This document shows positions 1-10,178 of a stretch of 64,000 nt of DNA, piece by piece. A model generated the notes under the pieces. That model searched no databases. It was not told the origin of the DNA and worked only from the letters and a program-made list of their open reading frames with translations. The stretch comes from Symbiodinium natans. Taxonomy: Eukaryota > Sar > Dinophyceae > Suessiales > Symbiodiniaceae. A program made the position numbers and the translations under genes. The stretch is from the NCBI GenBank assembly GCA_905221605.1, contig CAJNDS010002745.1, forward strand, positions 1,140,703 through 1,204,702, in the 5' to 3' direction. Each line of letters opens with the position of its first letter. The first letter of the stretch is position 1.

Positions 1-8
1 TGACCACC

Positions 9-995
9 ATGGGGGTGGTAGTCGCCGATGTGACTGCTACCATCCGCCAACCGCACCTTCCATGCGAGCAAAGGGGGTACTGGCGCAACAATCAGGTTGG
101 CATCCAGCTCACCTTGAAGAAATTCCTTCTGTACCTGGAGGCGATTCGAGAGTTGCGGTGCCATCCTGCTCAATACCAGTTGTTCGAGGCAGGGCTAGCA
201 AGCATTCTGCCAAACGAGCTCAAGGTCGAGCGTGTGCCGGCTGCCGACTTGAGAGCGCTTTTGGCGGACGTGCTCGTCCAGAGCAACCGCCGGGTGACTT
301 TGGCTGCTCAACCGCCAACTATAATACCGGATGTTGCACCATCCGCGTCGGGTGGCACGGCACCGCCTCTTCACAAAAGTGCCCCAGCTCCACCTCCTTC
401 GGGGTGGGCTTTGCTCAACCAAGCGCGTGCAAAAGCCGAGGCAATGATTCGATTGCATGCCGACATGAAGAGAGCTGCAACAGCCGAGGTGGCTCCATCA
501 TCGTCGACGGGCCCCGCTTTTCCACCAGGGCCTCCGGCTTTCTTGCCGTTCAGCCCTCCTTCCCCGCTTACGCCGTCCGTCTTTTCCTATGCTCCATCTT
601 CGGCACCAGGCACGCCTATGGAAGCAGGCATGCCTCTAACTCCGCCTCCTCTACCTCCTCCATCTTGGGCACCAGGCACGCCTATGGAAGCAAGCCTGCC
701 TATACCTCCGCCTCCTCTACCTCCTCCATCGACACCGCACCCAGATACATTGAGGGAGCTTGCGGGCGAGGTTCCAATGGAGGTCGAGACGCCGATGACG
801 CCCGTGGAGGCATTCGGTGCCCCTGGGACCCCTATGGACGTGAGTTCCGAGGTCCCAATGGAGCCAATGGTCGGTGGCATTGGAAGTCCGGGGAGCGCTT
901 CTCCTTTGACCCCGCCGGCAGAGACGAGTATGGTGGTTCCAAACCCACCTATGGACAATTCGGATGTGGGAGACTCTGGCTCCGAGATGGATTGA
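9..995 (+). CDS. Gag-like proline-rich protein of the copia-like element
   Basis: This 328-residue frame has a structured-looking N-terminal third (residues 1-100, leucine-rich), then a low-complexity C-terminal two thirds. The latter is full of Pro and Ser and carries repeated PGTPMEA and PPPLPPPS motifs. It ends at a clean stop, EMD, at 993-995. It overlaps the first 930 bases of the Pol frame in another phase, and its composition looks far more protein-like there than the Pol frame does. That favours this frame as the one translated. No CCHC zinc knuckle or capsid motif was recognised, so the Gag role rests on position upstream of Pol. The true start may lie left of the window. Confidence 0.5.
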   Translation: MGVVVADVTATIRQPHLPCEQRGYWRNNQVGIQLTLKKFLLYLEAIRELRCHPAQYQLFEAGLASILPNELKVERVPAADLRALLADVLVQSNRRVTLAAQPPTIIPDVAPSASGGTAPPLHKSAPAPPPSGWALLNQARAKAEAMIRLHADMKRAATAEVAPSSSTGPAFPPGPPAFLPFSPPSPLTPSVFSYAPSSAPGTPMEAGMPLTPPPLPPPSWAPGTPMEASLPIPPPPLPPPSTPHPDTLRELAGEVPMEVETPMTPVEAFGAPGTPMDVSSEVPMEPMVGGIGSPGSASPLTPPAETSMVVPNPPMDNSDVGDSGSEMD

Positions 996-3900
996 TATGC
1001 TTGGGTATGGGCCCTGAGGGCCTAAAAGCCGGGCATGAGTTGCTCCGATCTTCGCCGCAATGCACAAAATTGGTAGGAGTAGGTCTAAAAGCCCTGCTGT
1101 TTGCAGTAGGAGACTGGCTGTGTGCATTAGGAGGTAGGGTAGGAGTGTTTGAGTGCTTGGTAGGTGACTGTGAGTGCAGCCTGCCTGCCGTGAATGGGTC
1201 TGCACACTGTCCCTCTGTGCCCAGGTCTTCATGGAAAGGAAGCAGTGCCTTGGCTTTAGGGTTGTTTCTGGGTTTGGTTTTCAGAGGTTGGCTGCGTAGG
1301 TGCGTGAAGCTTTTGAGTGTGCGCCGTAGGAGTAGGCTGAAGTTTGTGCGTGTAACTTTGGTAGGACGTGTGCCACGTAGGTCTTGGAGTGTTGTGCGCC
1401 GCCTGTTGTTTTTGCGTGGCGTGCTTGCTTGTGAGTTGAAAGCTGAGCCTACGGGCGAGGAAGCAAAAGGGCCAATGATGAAACGTTGGCGTGCCTTGAA
1501 GAAGTGGGCCTTGTGTGGGCTTGGGTCCCTGCGGGGGTCCGAGCAAAAGAAGGCCGTGGCACGTTCTGAGGCCCTGCGTATGCTTGCTGGTTTGCCGACC
1601 CCGGTTGTTGTGAATTCGGAGTCGGAGGAAGAGTTGATTCCTGATCCGTTGGAAGCTGAACTTGCGAAACCCAGCGGAAGTGAACCCCCTAGGCCCTCCG
1701 ATGTTCGAAAGAAACCCCGTGTGGAGAATGTTCCCTCAGGTGAACCGGGTGCCCTGAGTTCCCCGGAGGTGGTGAGCGATGCTCTGGATCCTGAGGTTCC
1801 GGTCTATTTGACCTCGGAGCGGCTGAAGGCGCACCGAAATAAGGGCCACCAACCTTATCTTAGTTGCTGTGACACATGTCAAAGCGCTAGAGGGAGAGTG
1901 CCGGCTCGTAGGAAGCACATGAAACACCACCACGGACCCGGAGAGTTGCAAGTCGACTTTGGATTTTTCGGAAAGAATGTTCGTTTCCTTCTCATGGTTC
2001 ATGTGGTGTCGGGGTACATACATACCGTGGTCTTAGGACCTGAGGATGAAGTGCCCGCTGTATCGGTTTGCAAAGCCTTTACGGAAATGGGATTGAGTGG
2101 ATTGGACATTGTTGTCCACGGGGACCAAGAAAATCTCCTCGAGAGTGTTTTCCGCAATGCAGCGAAACACCGGACATTCGGGGGGAGGTCAATGCACTGG
2201 GTCCCGTTCGCGATAAACAGACCTCAAGCGAAGGGCATCGTTGAACGCCATGTTTGCCTTGTGAAAGAAGCGTTCTGGTCTGTTTGGCTGGGCTTAGAAG
2301 AGCGTGTAGGTGAAAAGTTGCCTCTAGGAAGCCATCTGTTTGTTGAAGCCATGAGGTACTCTGTGAGGATGCATAACTTGTTTCATGTGTCCAAGGAACA
2401 CAGCACGCCGTTGGAGAGACTGCGTGGGTCGACAGTTCAGCCAGTGAAGAGCTGTGAGTTTGGGGTTGTGGGTTTTGGGAAGCCTCAGAAGGACTACCCA
2501 GAGCACCGCGGAAAGCGCTTGGTGAGGGCACTCTATGTAGGACCTCACGGTGCTAATGGATCCGGGATTCGGGTCTTTGTTCCAATAGGTATTGGAAAGC
2601 CCCCTCGTTTGGAAATTTTCAGCTCTTTCCGTGCCAAAGATCCAGTGGAGTTTGACAAAGCTGCTTTGCGTGACCTTCGAGGTAATAAGGAAGACCCTGA
2701 AAGACCCATCAAGTTCGATGTTCCAATCGATGGTCCGAGTCCGCCGCTTGATTCCCCAAATATCCCTGAAGGAAGTCTTGAGTTTCCTGTTGAACGCACC
2801 GAACCACCTGCTCTTGAGGGCCCTGAAGCAATGGAAGAAGAAGGAGAGTTGGATGGGTATTCTCCGGATTTTTCGGACGTGCCTGAAGAAACAGGCATGG
2901 AGGTTGAGCCTCCCGGAGGCGTAGGTCTTGAGGACCTCGACGCCCCTATGGATCCAGGAGAAGACGATGCCATGGAAGAGGGCCTGACGTGGCTCTATGA
3001 GCATGGCCTTAGGCAACTCTTTGATGGGCCTGACTTGAGAGTAACGACAAAAATCCGTAAGGGAGATAATGTCAAAGAGTGGTTCCGTATGAAGTTTGGT
3101 GGAAAGAAGATTTGGGTCCATGTCCCGGACAATGCGGTTTGCGAAGTTTCTGGCAAGGTTTTGCCTCGTAAGCATCTTGAAGAAGGTATGAGACTCGAGC
3201 TCTCAGAACTTGATGCTTTTGGTGTAGCTACGATTATAGGAGAAGCTGAGGCCCGTAAACGAGCTACACGGAGAATCCATACGACTAGGTGGGTTCTGAC
3301 TTCGAAACCGTCGGCCACGAACCCTGAACGAGTTCGTGCTCGTCTTGTTGTGAGAGACTATGCATTTGGATCCAATCCTCTAGCTGATGGGATATATTCC
3401 CCCACCACGTCTTTGGAAGCCTTGAGGGGTGTCCTTGCGATTCATGCTGTCAGAGGTGGCACCTTGTTGTCAGCAGATGTGAGCGTTGCCTTCATGCAAG
3501 CGCCTGTGCAGGGAGTAGAGTGTATCCGGTTTCCGAATGGGATGTATGATGAGGAGAACAAGCCGCTGTTTGCGCAGCTACACAAAGCCATGAATGGCTT
3601 GAGAGTAGGACCACTGAGCTGGTACCTAGAGTTTACAAGCACGCTGCGTAAGCAGTTTGGGTTTGGTGAGACTGCCGACCCTACTGTGCATCACCGGCTT
3701 GAGAAGGATGGTGCGCTGACCTTGGTGTTAGTGTATGTTGACGATCTCATCATCTTCTCCCAGAATCCGCCAGTTGCCAAGGATCTGTACGCTAAGCTAG
3801 CGAAGATCTATAAAATGAAGCAGACAGGGCTTCTAGAACCTGGCAAGACTGGGCAGCTCGAGTTCTTGGGTCGAGTGATCGCCCGAACCACTGAGCACGG

Positions 3901-5542
3901 GCCTGTGTTCTTTGGCCTGAAGCCGGGGTACTTGAAGTCGCTTGGAGAAGAGTTTGGCATTGGCGGAAAAGGTGTGAAACCAGTGCTGGGAAACCTCGAG
4001 AGGGAGTACCGGAAGAAGGAGGCTGGAACACCTATCAGCACTGAGGCGTATGAACGCTATAGACGTGTGCTTGGTAAGTTGATGTGGGCAAGCCTGACGT
4101 TGCCGCATTTGTCCTACCCGGTAGGATTTCTGGGCCGGTATCAGAGTGACCCAGATAGCCAGGCAGAAGCTTGCTTGAGACGCGTGGTTCGTTGGGTGAT
4201 GGCTTTGCCTGAGTACCTTCAGCGATTTTCGGCAGAAGCGTTTGAGTATCCTTGCTGCGCTTCGGAAAACATGCTCTCTGGCTTTGTGGATGCGTCATGG
4301 AACATTTGCTCTGTGTCTGGTGCCATTGTGAAGTGGCATGGCATCATGATCAAAACTTTCTCGCGGAAACAGTCGGTGACCGCGTTGAGTTCGGCGGAGG
4401 CCGAATTGGCAGCCCTGACTGAGGCAGCCAAAGAGTCGGTGTACTTGTCTTTGCTCATGGAAACGCTCCTGTATGGAATGCCCAAAGGAGAGACCGGTGA
4501 GTTTCCGATTCACCTGGCTTCGGATTCGGAAGCCGCTTTGTCGATTAGCAAAATGACGGGGTTGTTACGCCGTGTTCGGCACCTGGAGCTTCGTCATCGC
4601 TATCTTCAAGAGCTAGTCCACCTGGAAAGGCTGATTCTAAGCTTCATCAGTGGAGAACGGAATCCAGCCGATGGACTGACGAAATCTCCTGAGGAGTTGT
4701 TGCTTGAGCATTTGCTGGTTGCGTGTGGACTGGAAAGAGTGTGTGAAGAAGACCTTCAGGGTCTTGTAGTTCCTGAACACCTTCGTGAACGAATGGAAGA
4801 ACTTGAAGAAGTATGTGAAAAGCTTGAGAAAATCCCGACAAACCTGGCGAAGTACGAGCCAGTGGCAAGAGACCTTGCGTTGGGATCTGTTCCTCTGCTT
4901 GTGATCGAGGTGTTTTGTTCAACGGACAGTGCGTTGTGCCGAGCGTGTGCTCGTGACCGAGTAGCATATATAGGCATAACTGAGAAAGAAGACTTCTTAA
5001 GCAAGAGTACTCAAATGTTTCTAGGAGAGGTCTTGCTGTGTCTGTTGAGTAGGAAACCGCCCCAGATCTATGTCCACATAGCTTCCCCGTGTACCGCTGG
5101 ATGTAGCTACCGCTTTAAGAACTGGCATCGACCGAAGTTTCGACATCGGTGGCGAGAGCAGGTCAAGAAGCATGTTGCCTCTTGGAAAGCTTTAGGACGA
5201 CTTCTGGAGGACCGCTGCAAAGAGATCCTGGTTACCCAGGAATGGCCAAAGAACTGTGGTCTTTGGAAGGAGGAAAGTTATCTGAAAGAAAAGAAGCGCC
5301 TTGGTCTGAACTTTGGAAGGGTTGTGGACCGTTGTGCCTTCGACGGGGTCTTTAAGCGGTGGTTCTTTGCTACAAACCGAGAGGAGTGGAGTGAAATCTT
5401 CTCTGGAAAGCCCTGTGACAAAAGTCATCAGCATGTTTCACTTGCTAGTGTCGAAGAAACAGGTATCTATCCGACTAAACTGGGTAGAGCTCTTTTGCGT
5501 GCTGCGAAAGTCACGTTAGGTCTTGTAGGAACACCTTCTTAG
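62..5542 (+). CDS. pol: Ty1/copia-type Pol polyprotein (integrase, RT, RNase H, methyltransferase-like tail)
   Basis: The frame is open for 1826 codons, but residues 1 to about 460 overlap the Gag-like frame or are low complexity; credible Pol starts near 1440-1560. Integrase spans about residues 590-760: zinc-finger remnant CCDTCQ, then catalytic D632 (LQVDFGF), D688 (VVHGDQ) and E728 (KGIVERH). Reverse transcriptase (RVT_2 type) spans about 1070-1310, with YVDDLI at 1225-1230. RNase H spans about 1400-1550, with GFVDASW and SSAEAELAAL. A C-terminal extension after residue 1610 has VIEVFCSTDSALC, IASPCTAGCS and QEWPKNCGLW, resembling motifs I, IV and VI of cytosine methyltransferases but diverged. 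No aspartic protease motif was found. Expression probably needs frameshifting or an internal start. Calls for integrase, RT and RNase H are firm; the tail is inference. Confidence 0.88.
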   Translation: MRAKGVLAQQSGWHPAHLEEIPSVPGGDSRVAVPSCSIPVVRGRASKHSAKRAQGRACAGCRLESAFGGRARPEQPPGDFGCSTANYNTGCCTIRVGWHGTASSQKCPSSTSFGVGFAQPSACKSRGNDSIACRHEESCNSRGGSIIVDGPRFSTRASGFLAVQPSFPAYAVRLFLCSIFGTRHAYGSRHASNSASSTSSILGTRHAYGSKPAYTSASSTSSIDTAPRYIEGACGRGSNGGRDADDARGGIRCPWDPYGREFRGPNGANGRWHWKSGERFSFDPAGRDEYGGSKPTYGQFGCGRLWLRDGLICLGMGPEGLKAGHELLRSSPQCTKLVGVGLKALLFAVGDWLCALGGRVGVFECLVGDCECSLPAVNGSAHCPSVPRSSWKGSSALALGLFLGLVFRGWLRRCVKLLSVRRRSRLKFVRVTLVGRVPRRSWSVVRRLLFLRGVLACELKAEPTGEEAKGPMMKRWRALKKWALCGLGSLRGSEQKKAVARSEALRMLAGLPTPVVVNSESEEELIPDPLEAELAKPSGSEPPRPSDVRKKPRVENVPSGEPGALSSPEVVSDALDPEVPVYLTSERLKAHRNKGHQPYLSCCDTCQSARGRVPARRKHMKHHHGPGELQVDFGFFGKNVRFLLMVHVVSGYIHTVVLGPEDEVPAVSVCKAFTEMGLSGLDIVVHGDQENLLESVFRNAAKHRTFGGRSMHWVPFAINRPQAKGIVERHVCLVKEAFWSVWLGLEERVGEKLPLGSHLFVEAMRYSVRMHNLFHVSKEHSTPLERLRGSTVQPVKSCEFGVVGFGKPQKDYPEHRGKRLVRALYVGPHGANGSGIRVFVPIGIGKPPRLEIFSSFRAKDPVEFDKAALRDLRGNKEDPERPIKFDVPIDGPSPPLDSPNIPEGSLEFPVERTEPPALEGPEAMEEEGELDGYSPDFSDVPEETGMEVEPPGGVGLEDLDAPMDPGEDDAMEEGLTWLYEHGLRQLFDGPDLRVTTKIRKGDNVKEWFRMKFGGKKIWVHVPDNAVCEVSGKVLPRKHLEEGMRLELSELDAFGVATIIGEAEARKRATRRIHTTRWVLTSKPSATNPERVRARLVVRDYAFGSNPLADGIYSPTTSLEALRGVLAIHAVRGGTLLSADVSVAFMQAPVQGVECIRFPNGMYDEENKPLFAQLHKAMNGLRVGPLSWYLEFTSTLRKQFGFGETADPTVHHRLEKDGALTLVLVYVDDLIIFSQNPPVAKDLYAKLAKIYKMKQTGLLEPGKTGQLEFLGRVIARTTEHGPVFFGLKPGYLKSLGEEFGIGGKGVKPVLGNLEREYRKKEAGTPISTEAYERYRRVLGKLMWASLTLPHLSYPVGFLGRYQSDPDSQAEACLRRVVRWVMALPEYLQRFSAEAFEYPCCASENMLSGFVDASWNICSVSGAIVKWHGIMIKTFSRKQSVTALSSAEAELAALTEAAKESVYLSLLMETLLYGMPKGETGEFPIHLASDSEAALSISKMTGLLRRVRHLELRHRYLQELVHLERLILSFISGERNPADGLTKSPEELLLEHLLVACGLERVCEEDLQGLVVPEHLRERMEELEEVCEKLEKIPTNLAKYEPVARDLALGSVPLLVIEVFCSTDSALCRACARDRVAYIGITEKEDFLSKSTQMFLGEVLLCLLSRKPPQIYVHIASPCTAGCSYRFKNWHRPKFRHRWREQVKKHVASWKALGRLLEDRCKEILVTQEWPKNCGLWKEESYLKEKKRLGLNFGRVVDRCAFDGVFKRWFFATNREEWSEIFSGKPCDKSHQHVSLASVEETGIYPTKLGRALLRAAKVTLGLVGTPS

Positions 5543-5673
5543 GTCGGCAGTAGGAGTGCTCGCTTTCGGACTTTGCCTGGGATGAGATGTTTAAGCACTG
5601 GAAACACCGAGCTGTGAAGAAGTGCGTGGCTCTGAGGCATCACAGTCCAAGCGGGGGTGTGAAAGTTCCTGTC

Positions 5674-7803
5674 TGGCTCAAGGTTTCGGCTCAACCCCGG
5701 TGGGGTGCTCAGGTAGAGAGCGTCTTTAGTGCCGTTGTGGCTGGCCCTGGGGCTTGTAACTAAGGGTAGGTTCCGTTTTGAGGCCTGGCAAAACTGTGTT
5801 TGCTCGTAGGCCGGCTGACCGGCTAAGCTGTCATAGAGCGGCGGCCCGCCAACTGCTGCCGTCGACGAAGGGCGTGAGTGCACAGTTTTCGGCCTCGCTT
5901 CGCTAGAGGGAAGCTTTTCGTCCTCGCGTTGCTGAGGGAACCTTGTGGCCTACAGTCTGCTCTGGGTCACAGTGAGAGTTGCAGCCTCGCTTTGCTTGAG
6001 GGGTGACGCAAGCCTGTTGCTCACCAGAGATTCCTGCTGTCTCTGGGTGCGCAAAACCCACCGACCCTCATTTGGACTGAGGGCTGTGCTGAAGGTGAGT
6101 TTGGGTTCCTCGCTCACTTGTGTGGAAAACGAAGGTGAGACCGAAACACGGGGGGAAACGGCCAGGCACGCTGCAGACAGTGCAGGCCAACGTCGCACTG
6201 CAAGAGGCATCCTTGCAGTGGCGACAGGAGTGTCCCGAACAATTGCGGTGTGCTCGAGCCCAAGCTTGCAGGTTTTCGGGGATCTGCAAGCTGAGCACAA
6301 CAGGATTTTCTTCGCAGGTAGAATCAGGTAGAAAAGATTTGGCCCAACCCTGGTGGATCTGCCTGGACATAAATAACCAGAGGCATCAGTGTCGTAAAGC
6401 TCATTGACTGGTGCTACTGAGAAACCGTTGCCAAGGAACTTGCAGTAGGACTGTGGTGCGGCGCAGTGCAAGTTGAAGAGCAGCTGGTGGTGGCTGCTCC
6501 CCGGAAAACCAATAGTCCAAGAAGCCTCCTTCGGCCTCGCTCCGTGCTGAGGGTTTGTAAGGGTTGGTATTGGCCGGAAAGGATTCAGATGGAGGTTACC
6601 CGATCTTCGCGCTTTTCCCATCTGAAGGCAACCAATGGTAATCAGCCTGCTGGACATGGCAGGCCTGCTTTTGTTTACATCCACGTCTCCTGCAAGGGCT
6701 GGGGTCTGTCCGTGCACACAGACAAGGCGGAACCTTGCAGATGTTTAGGTCCTCGCGGCACGGCCGCTGGAGGTTGTTTGAAGATGTTGGCTCTCACTAT
6801 CTGGTGAGTGGTTTGTATGGGCACTTGCTGGGGCAAGGCGGCTCTGGCGTCTGAGGATGGTACATGTGCTGGCTGCTGAGTACGGGCCACCGAAAGAGAC
6901 CTGTGGTAAGACAAGCGATGAAAGGAGCCGAACTCCTAAAGAAAGGACAGGCTAGCTCACGCGGACGCCACGCAGAGTATGTGTTACTATCTTCAGATGT
7001 TGGAGCCAAATTGCCAGCCTTGTGACGTGAGATGTGGTGTTTGGATTCGGCCTCAAGCACTGGAAGGCCTACAACAACAAATCCGAATGAAAACTGTGGT
7101 CCTAAGACACGCGGTGCAGCTGCTTATACGTGGCACCGCGGGGGTCACAAAGAGATAGAGGGCTTGCCAGCAGGGGAACTCTGTCTAAAGAGAGCCCTGG
7201 CTCAGTGAGGAGCTGAGGGCCTGGCTGCGCTGATGCAGCGGAATGGTTGTTCGGCCTCGCCTCCGCTGAGGGAACAACAGTCAATGCTTCTCTGCAGTGT
7301 CGGTCCGGGTTAGTAAGAGCGAGAACGCCGGGACCTCGAGCTGCAGTTTTACCATGAAGCAACCGCGTGAGATGCATTATTGGTCAACTGGTGAGTAAGA
7401 GCGAGAAAGCCAGGGTGACGCTACTTTGGGGGAGGCTGCAAGGCACGGTTAGTAAGTGCGAGAAAGCCGGAGCTGCGGACGAACCTGGAGTAGCAGTTTT
7501 TCATACCTCACGTGTTTCACTTTGCGGCCTCGCATGCGCTGAGGAAATATGCCTCGAACAGAACATCCAGTGCTGAGTGGGGATTGCCAAACTTACGGAG
7601 GCTGATGCCACAACAAGTGCCTCAACAGCAATGCATGCGGAGGGCAAAGTTCGGCCTCGCGAGTGCTGAGGGTTGCAGCTGAGAGAGGGCCTAGCTGAGA
7701 ACGCAACACCTCAAGCGAGGTAATTTTTAGTTTAGTTTCACCTTGACCAACGGCCCCTTCGGGTGGCTACGCCTCGCAGCGTGCAGACGAAAGTTCCTGT
7801 CTT
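5674..7803. repeat. Array unit A1
   Basis: About 2.13 kb. The truncated leader TGGCTCAAG is at 5674-5682, followed by the second leader-like remnant TCGGCTCAA. The unit contains hairpins of the GGCCTCGC...CTGAGG family at about 5889, 5981, 6530, 7250, 7525 and 7651, and three copies of the GTKAGTAAG box at 7309, 7391 and 7448. It ends in the CCCCTTCGGG tail and linker GAAAGTTCCTGTC. Matches A2 and A3 throughout with scattered substitutions and short indels. A 255-codon minus-strand frame (5950-6717) is broken in both other copies. Confidence 0.8.
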
Positions 7804-10178
7804 TCCGCTCGTGAGCTATCGGCGACCAGAGTGGCCGTCCACTGTGCCCTGGACAGTGTGCCACACGCCAAAGAGACTTGCTGCAAGGCAGACGGAGAGC
7901 GACGGACCATGCAGGCAATTGCATGCTGTGTATTTGCATGGTCACACCAGGGGCGTCGTGAAGGGCTTCCTGGAACTGTCGCAGTCATATCGTATCCACT
8001 TTGTCCGTCGCACCAGGAGAGGCAACACAGCCTGATTGATGGCAGCGGACGTGTAATCAGATACCTGGGAAGGCTGGTGATAATGGTGTCTGGCCCTGAT
8101 GTGTCGAGAAGGATGCTGGCCTTGTCGGAAGATGATGAGGAATGGATGCTCCTTTGAGGTGATGGTATGTCACCGGCCAGTAACCAGGCAAGTGGAAGTG
8201 GATTGAATTGCGAGCACAGCCTCGCCATTAAGGGCCATGTGAGGGCAAACCCGAATGCAGGCTTAGCTTGCCGGAATGAGGGTGATCAACATACCCTCGC
8301 AGAACAATGCTTTCTGAACCGTGAAACCAGCGGAGATGCCATGTGAGGCTATGCATGGGCAGTTTCGGCCTCGCTATGCTGGAGCAAAGGTTCGGCCTCG
8401 CCGGGCTGAAGGAATGGATGGTTCGGCCTCGCCACGGCTGAGGGAACAACAGAAGGGTTGCGAAAACGCCTCGCTGATGAAGAACGGTGCATGATGTTCC
8501 GGCCTCGCTTCAGCTGAGGGAAGAATGATGGCAAGCAGTTCCTGGAAAAGATGCCGCATGGGCACAAGAGGGACTGATAATTGCGAGCATGACATGGAAT
8601 GGGCAGGCCGGGCACTGGCATGAATGGTCTGCCGGAATTGAGTCTGGGAGACTCTGGAAGCACTGCATGCAGCTTGGACGGCTGATGCTACTGGGCGCAA
8701 AGCGGTCAAGAGCTTGAAGCATAGACTCCGCGGTGCCGGTGTGTCGGAGCAATTGATAGAAGACAACCGCAGCCCAGCAGTGCTCAATCACACAAAGCAA
8801 TCATTCGGCCTCGACTTAGGTCTGAGGGAATGTGAGATATGGAAAGAGCAAACTCCAGAATATGGATAAAGGAAACTGGCCAGGCATGGAGGCCAGCAAA
8901 GAGCAGGTACCAGCATTGCACTGGAGAAGCCTCGAGTCCAAATGGCAGTGAACTTTGTGGTGAGGAATACGTCGACTGGTGAGTAAGTGCGAGAAAGCCA
9001 GGGCGATTCTGGGGAGAACAGCAAGGCACGGTTAGTAAGTGCGAGAACACCGGAGCTGCTGAGAACCCTGGATTAGCCGGGACGTACTCCGTGAAGGATT
9101 CGTTGTCACTGCTTTCAGAAATGCCCACAAGGACCAAGCATGCAGCTAACCCGTGGTTGCAGAGTGGGCCTCACTTCGGTTGAGGGTAATCGACTCCCAA
9201 GTGAGAGTATGGAGTTTTGGTGGCAAACAAGAGAGCCAGCCGAATGTCTTGAACAATGGCTACGGCTGGATTGGAGAATGTCAAGTCTCACAATGGATAG
9301 CGGCCTCGTACATAATATCCTCACAGGCAGGGTGGGTTTGACCTGGTAGTCGGCACCTTGCCCGGCCCCCTGTCAGGCGCCTGTACCGGCCACCTGTTGA
9401 AGGTGTGTGGCGTGGGGTCACCGGTGCGTAGCGGCGATTTCGGTCGCTTAGCGTCCTCCAGCCTAAAAAGGGGTTGGGCAGGTACTTCACCTGTTCCTCC
9501 TGCTTGGCTCGTGTTGGAGATGTGTGAATCGAGGGCATGGATCCGTCAAGGTGAGATGACAAGAAAGTGCAGAATTGGGCCTCATCGGAACGGTCTGTAT
9601 ATGGGGATTGACCACCCCGCCGGTAGAGGGATAGCGGCCTCTGAGAATCGGAGGGCATGGATCACCTCCCGGCAAAAGCCACAGGAAGTATGCCCTGTGC
9701 ATCAAGAGGCAGCCACCGTAACCAGAGTCCATGAAGCCTCGGGCCATGACCTGGTTTGAAGACATGTCCGGCCTCACTACGGTTGAGGGGTGTGGATGGA
9801 AGCACTCAGGACATGCAATGAGACTCGTAGAACGAGCATCTGGGTCTACAGGAATTGACCTCCATTCGGTTGAGGGATAGCGGCCTCCACGAACGAGGGC
9901 ATGGATCACCTCCCGAATAGACAACACAGAGAATGTGCAAGCATACAGGCAATTTGCCTTGGCCAAAGTCTTCAAGCCAATGGCAACGACTTGGTCAAAA
10001 CGACATTCCGGCCTCACTTCGGTTGAGGGTAGCGGTACGTCAAAACCGAGGACAAGGAATGAGAGGGGGAACTTACCGGCAGTTTCACCCCACAGTTTTA
10101 GTAAGCTTTTGTTTCACTTGAACCCACAGCCCCTTCGGGTGGCTACGCCTCGCAGCGTGCAGACGGAAAGTTCCTGTC
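7804..10178. repeat. Array unit B1 (headless)
   Basis: This unit follows the A1 linker directly but lacks the leader head. It starts at a sequence that lies about 400 bases inside B2 (GGCTATCGGCGACC at 7818 versus 10590). It contains clustered hairpins at 8363-8444 and box motifs at 8979 and 9031, and ends in the shared tail at 10093-10178. A 5'-truncated start is what reverse-transcribed copies commonly show, but recombination would give the same result. Confidence 0.75.

Larger units (their letters stand above)
1..5673 (+). mobile_element. Ty1/copia-like LTR retrotransposon, coding part
   Basis: The segment holds a Gag-like frame and a Pol frame with domains in the order integrase, reverse transcriptase, RNase H, which is the copia order. 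The left end of the element is outside the window. No direct repeat that could be its LTR pair was found, so its limits are not fixed. The 131 bases after the Pol stop (5543-5673) are non-coding and end in the linker GAAAGTTCCTGTC that also precedes other units of the downstream array. The element therefore either runs into the array or was cut by it. Pol is open from end to end, which suggests recent activity. Confidence 0.85.

Noticed and set aside
587-1232. Minus-strand ORFs opposite the Gag-like region
   Set aside because: Complementary reading of the proline-rich repeats; low complexity.
2324-3175. 283-codon minus-strand ORF across the copia Pol
   Set aside because: Antisense shadow of the clear integrase-to-RT frame, with no motifs.
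5950-6717. 255-codon minus-strand ORF in unit A1
   Set aside because: The same stretch is broken by frameshifts in A2 (three shorter ORFs) and A3, and no family or motif is visible.
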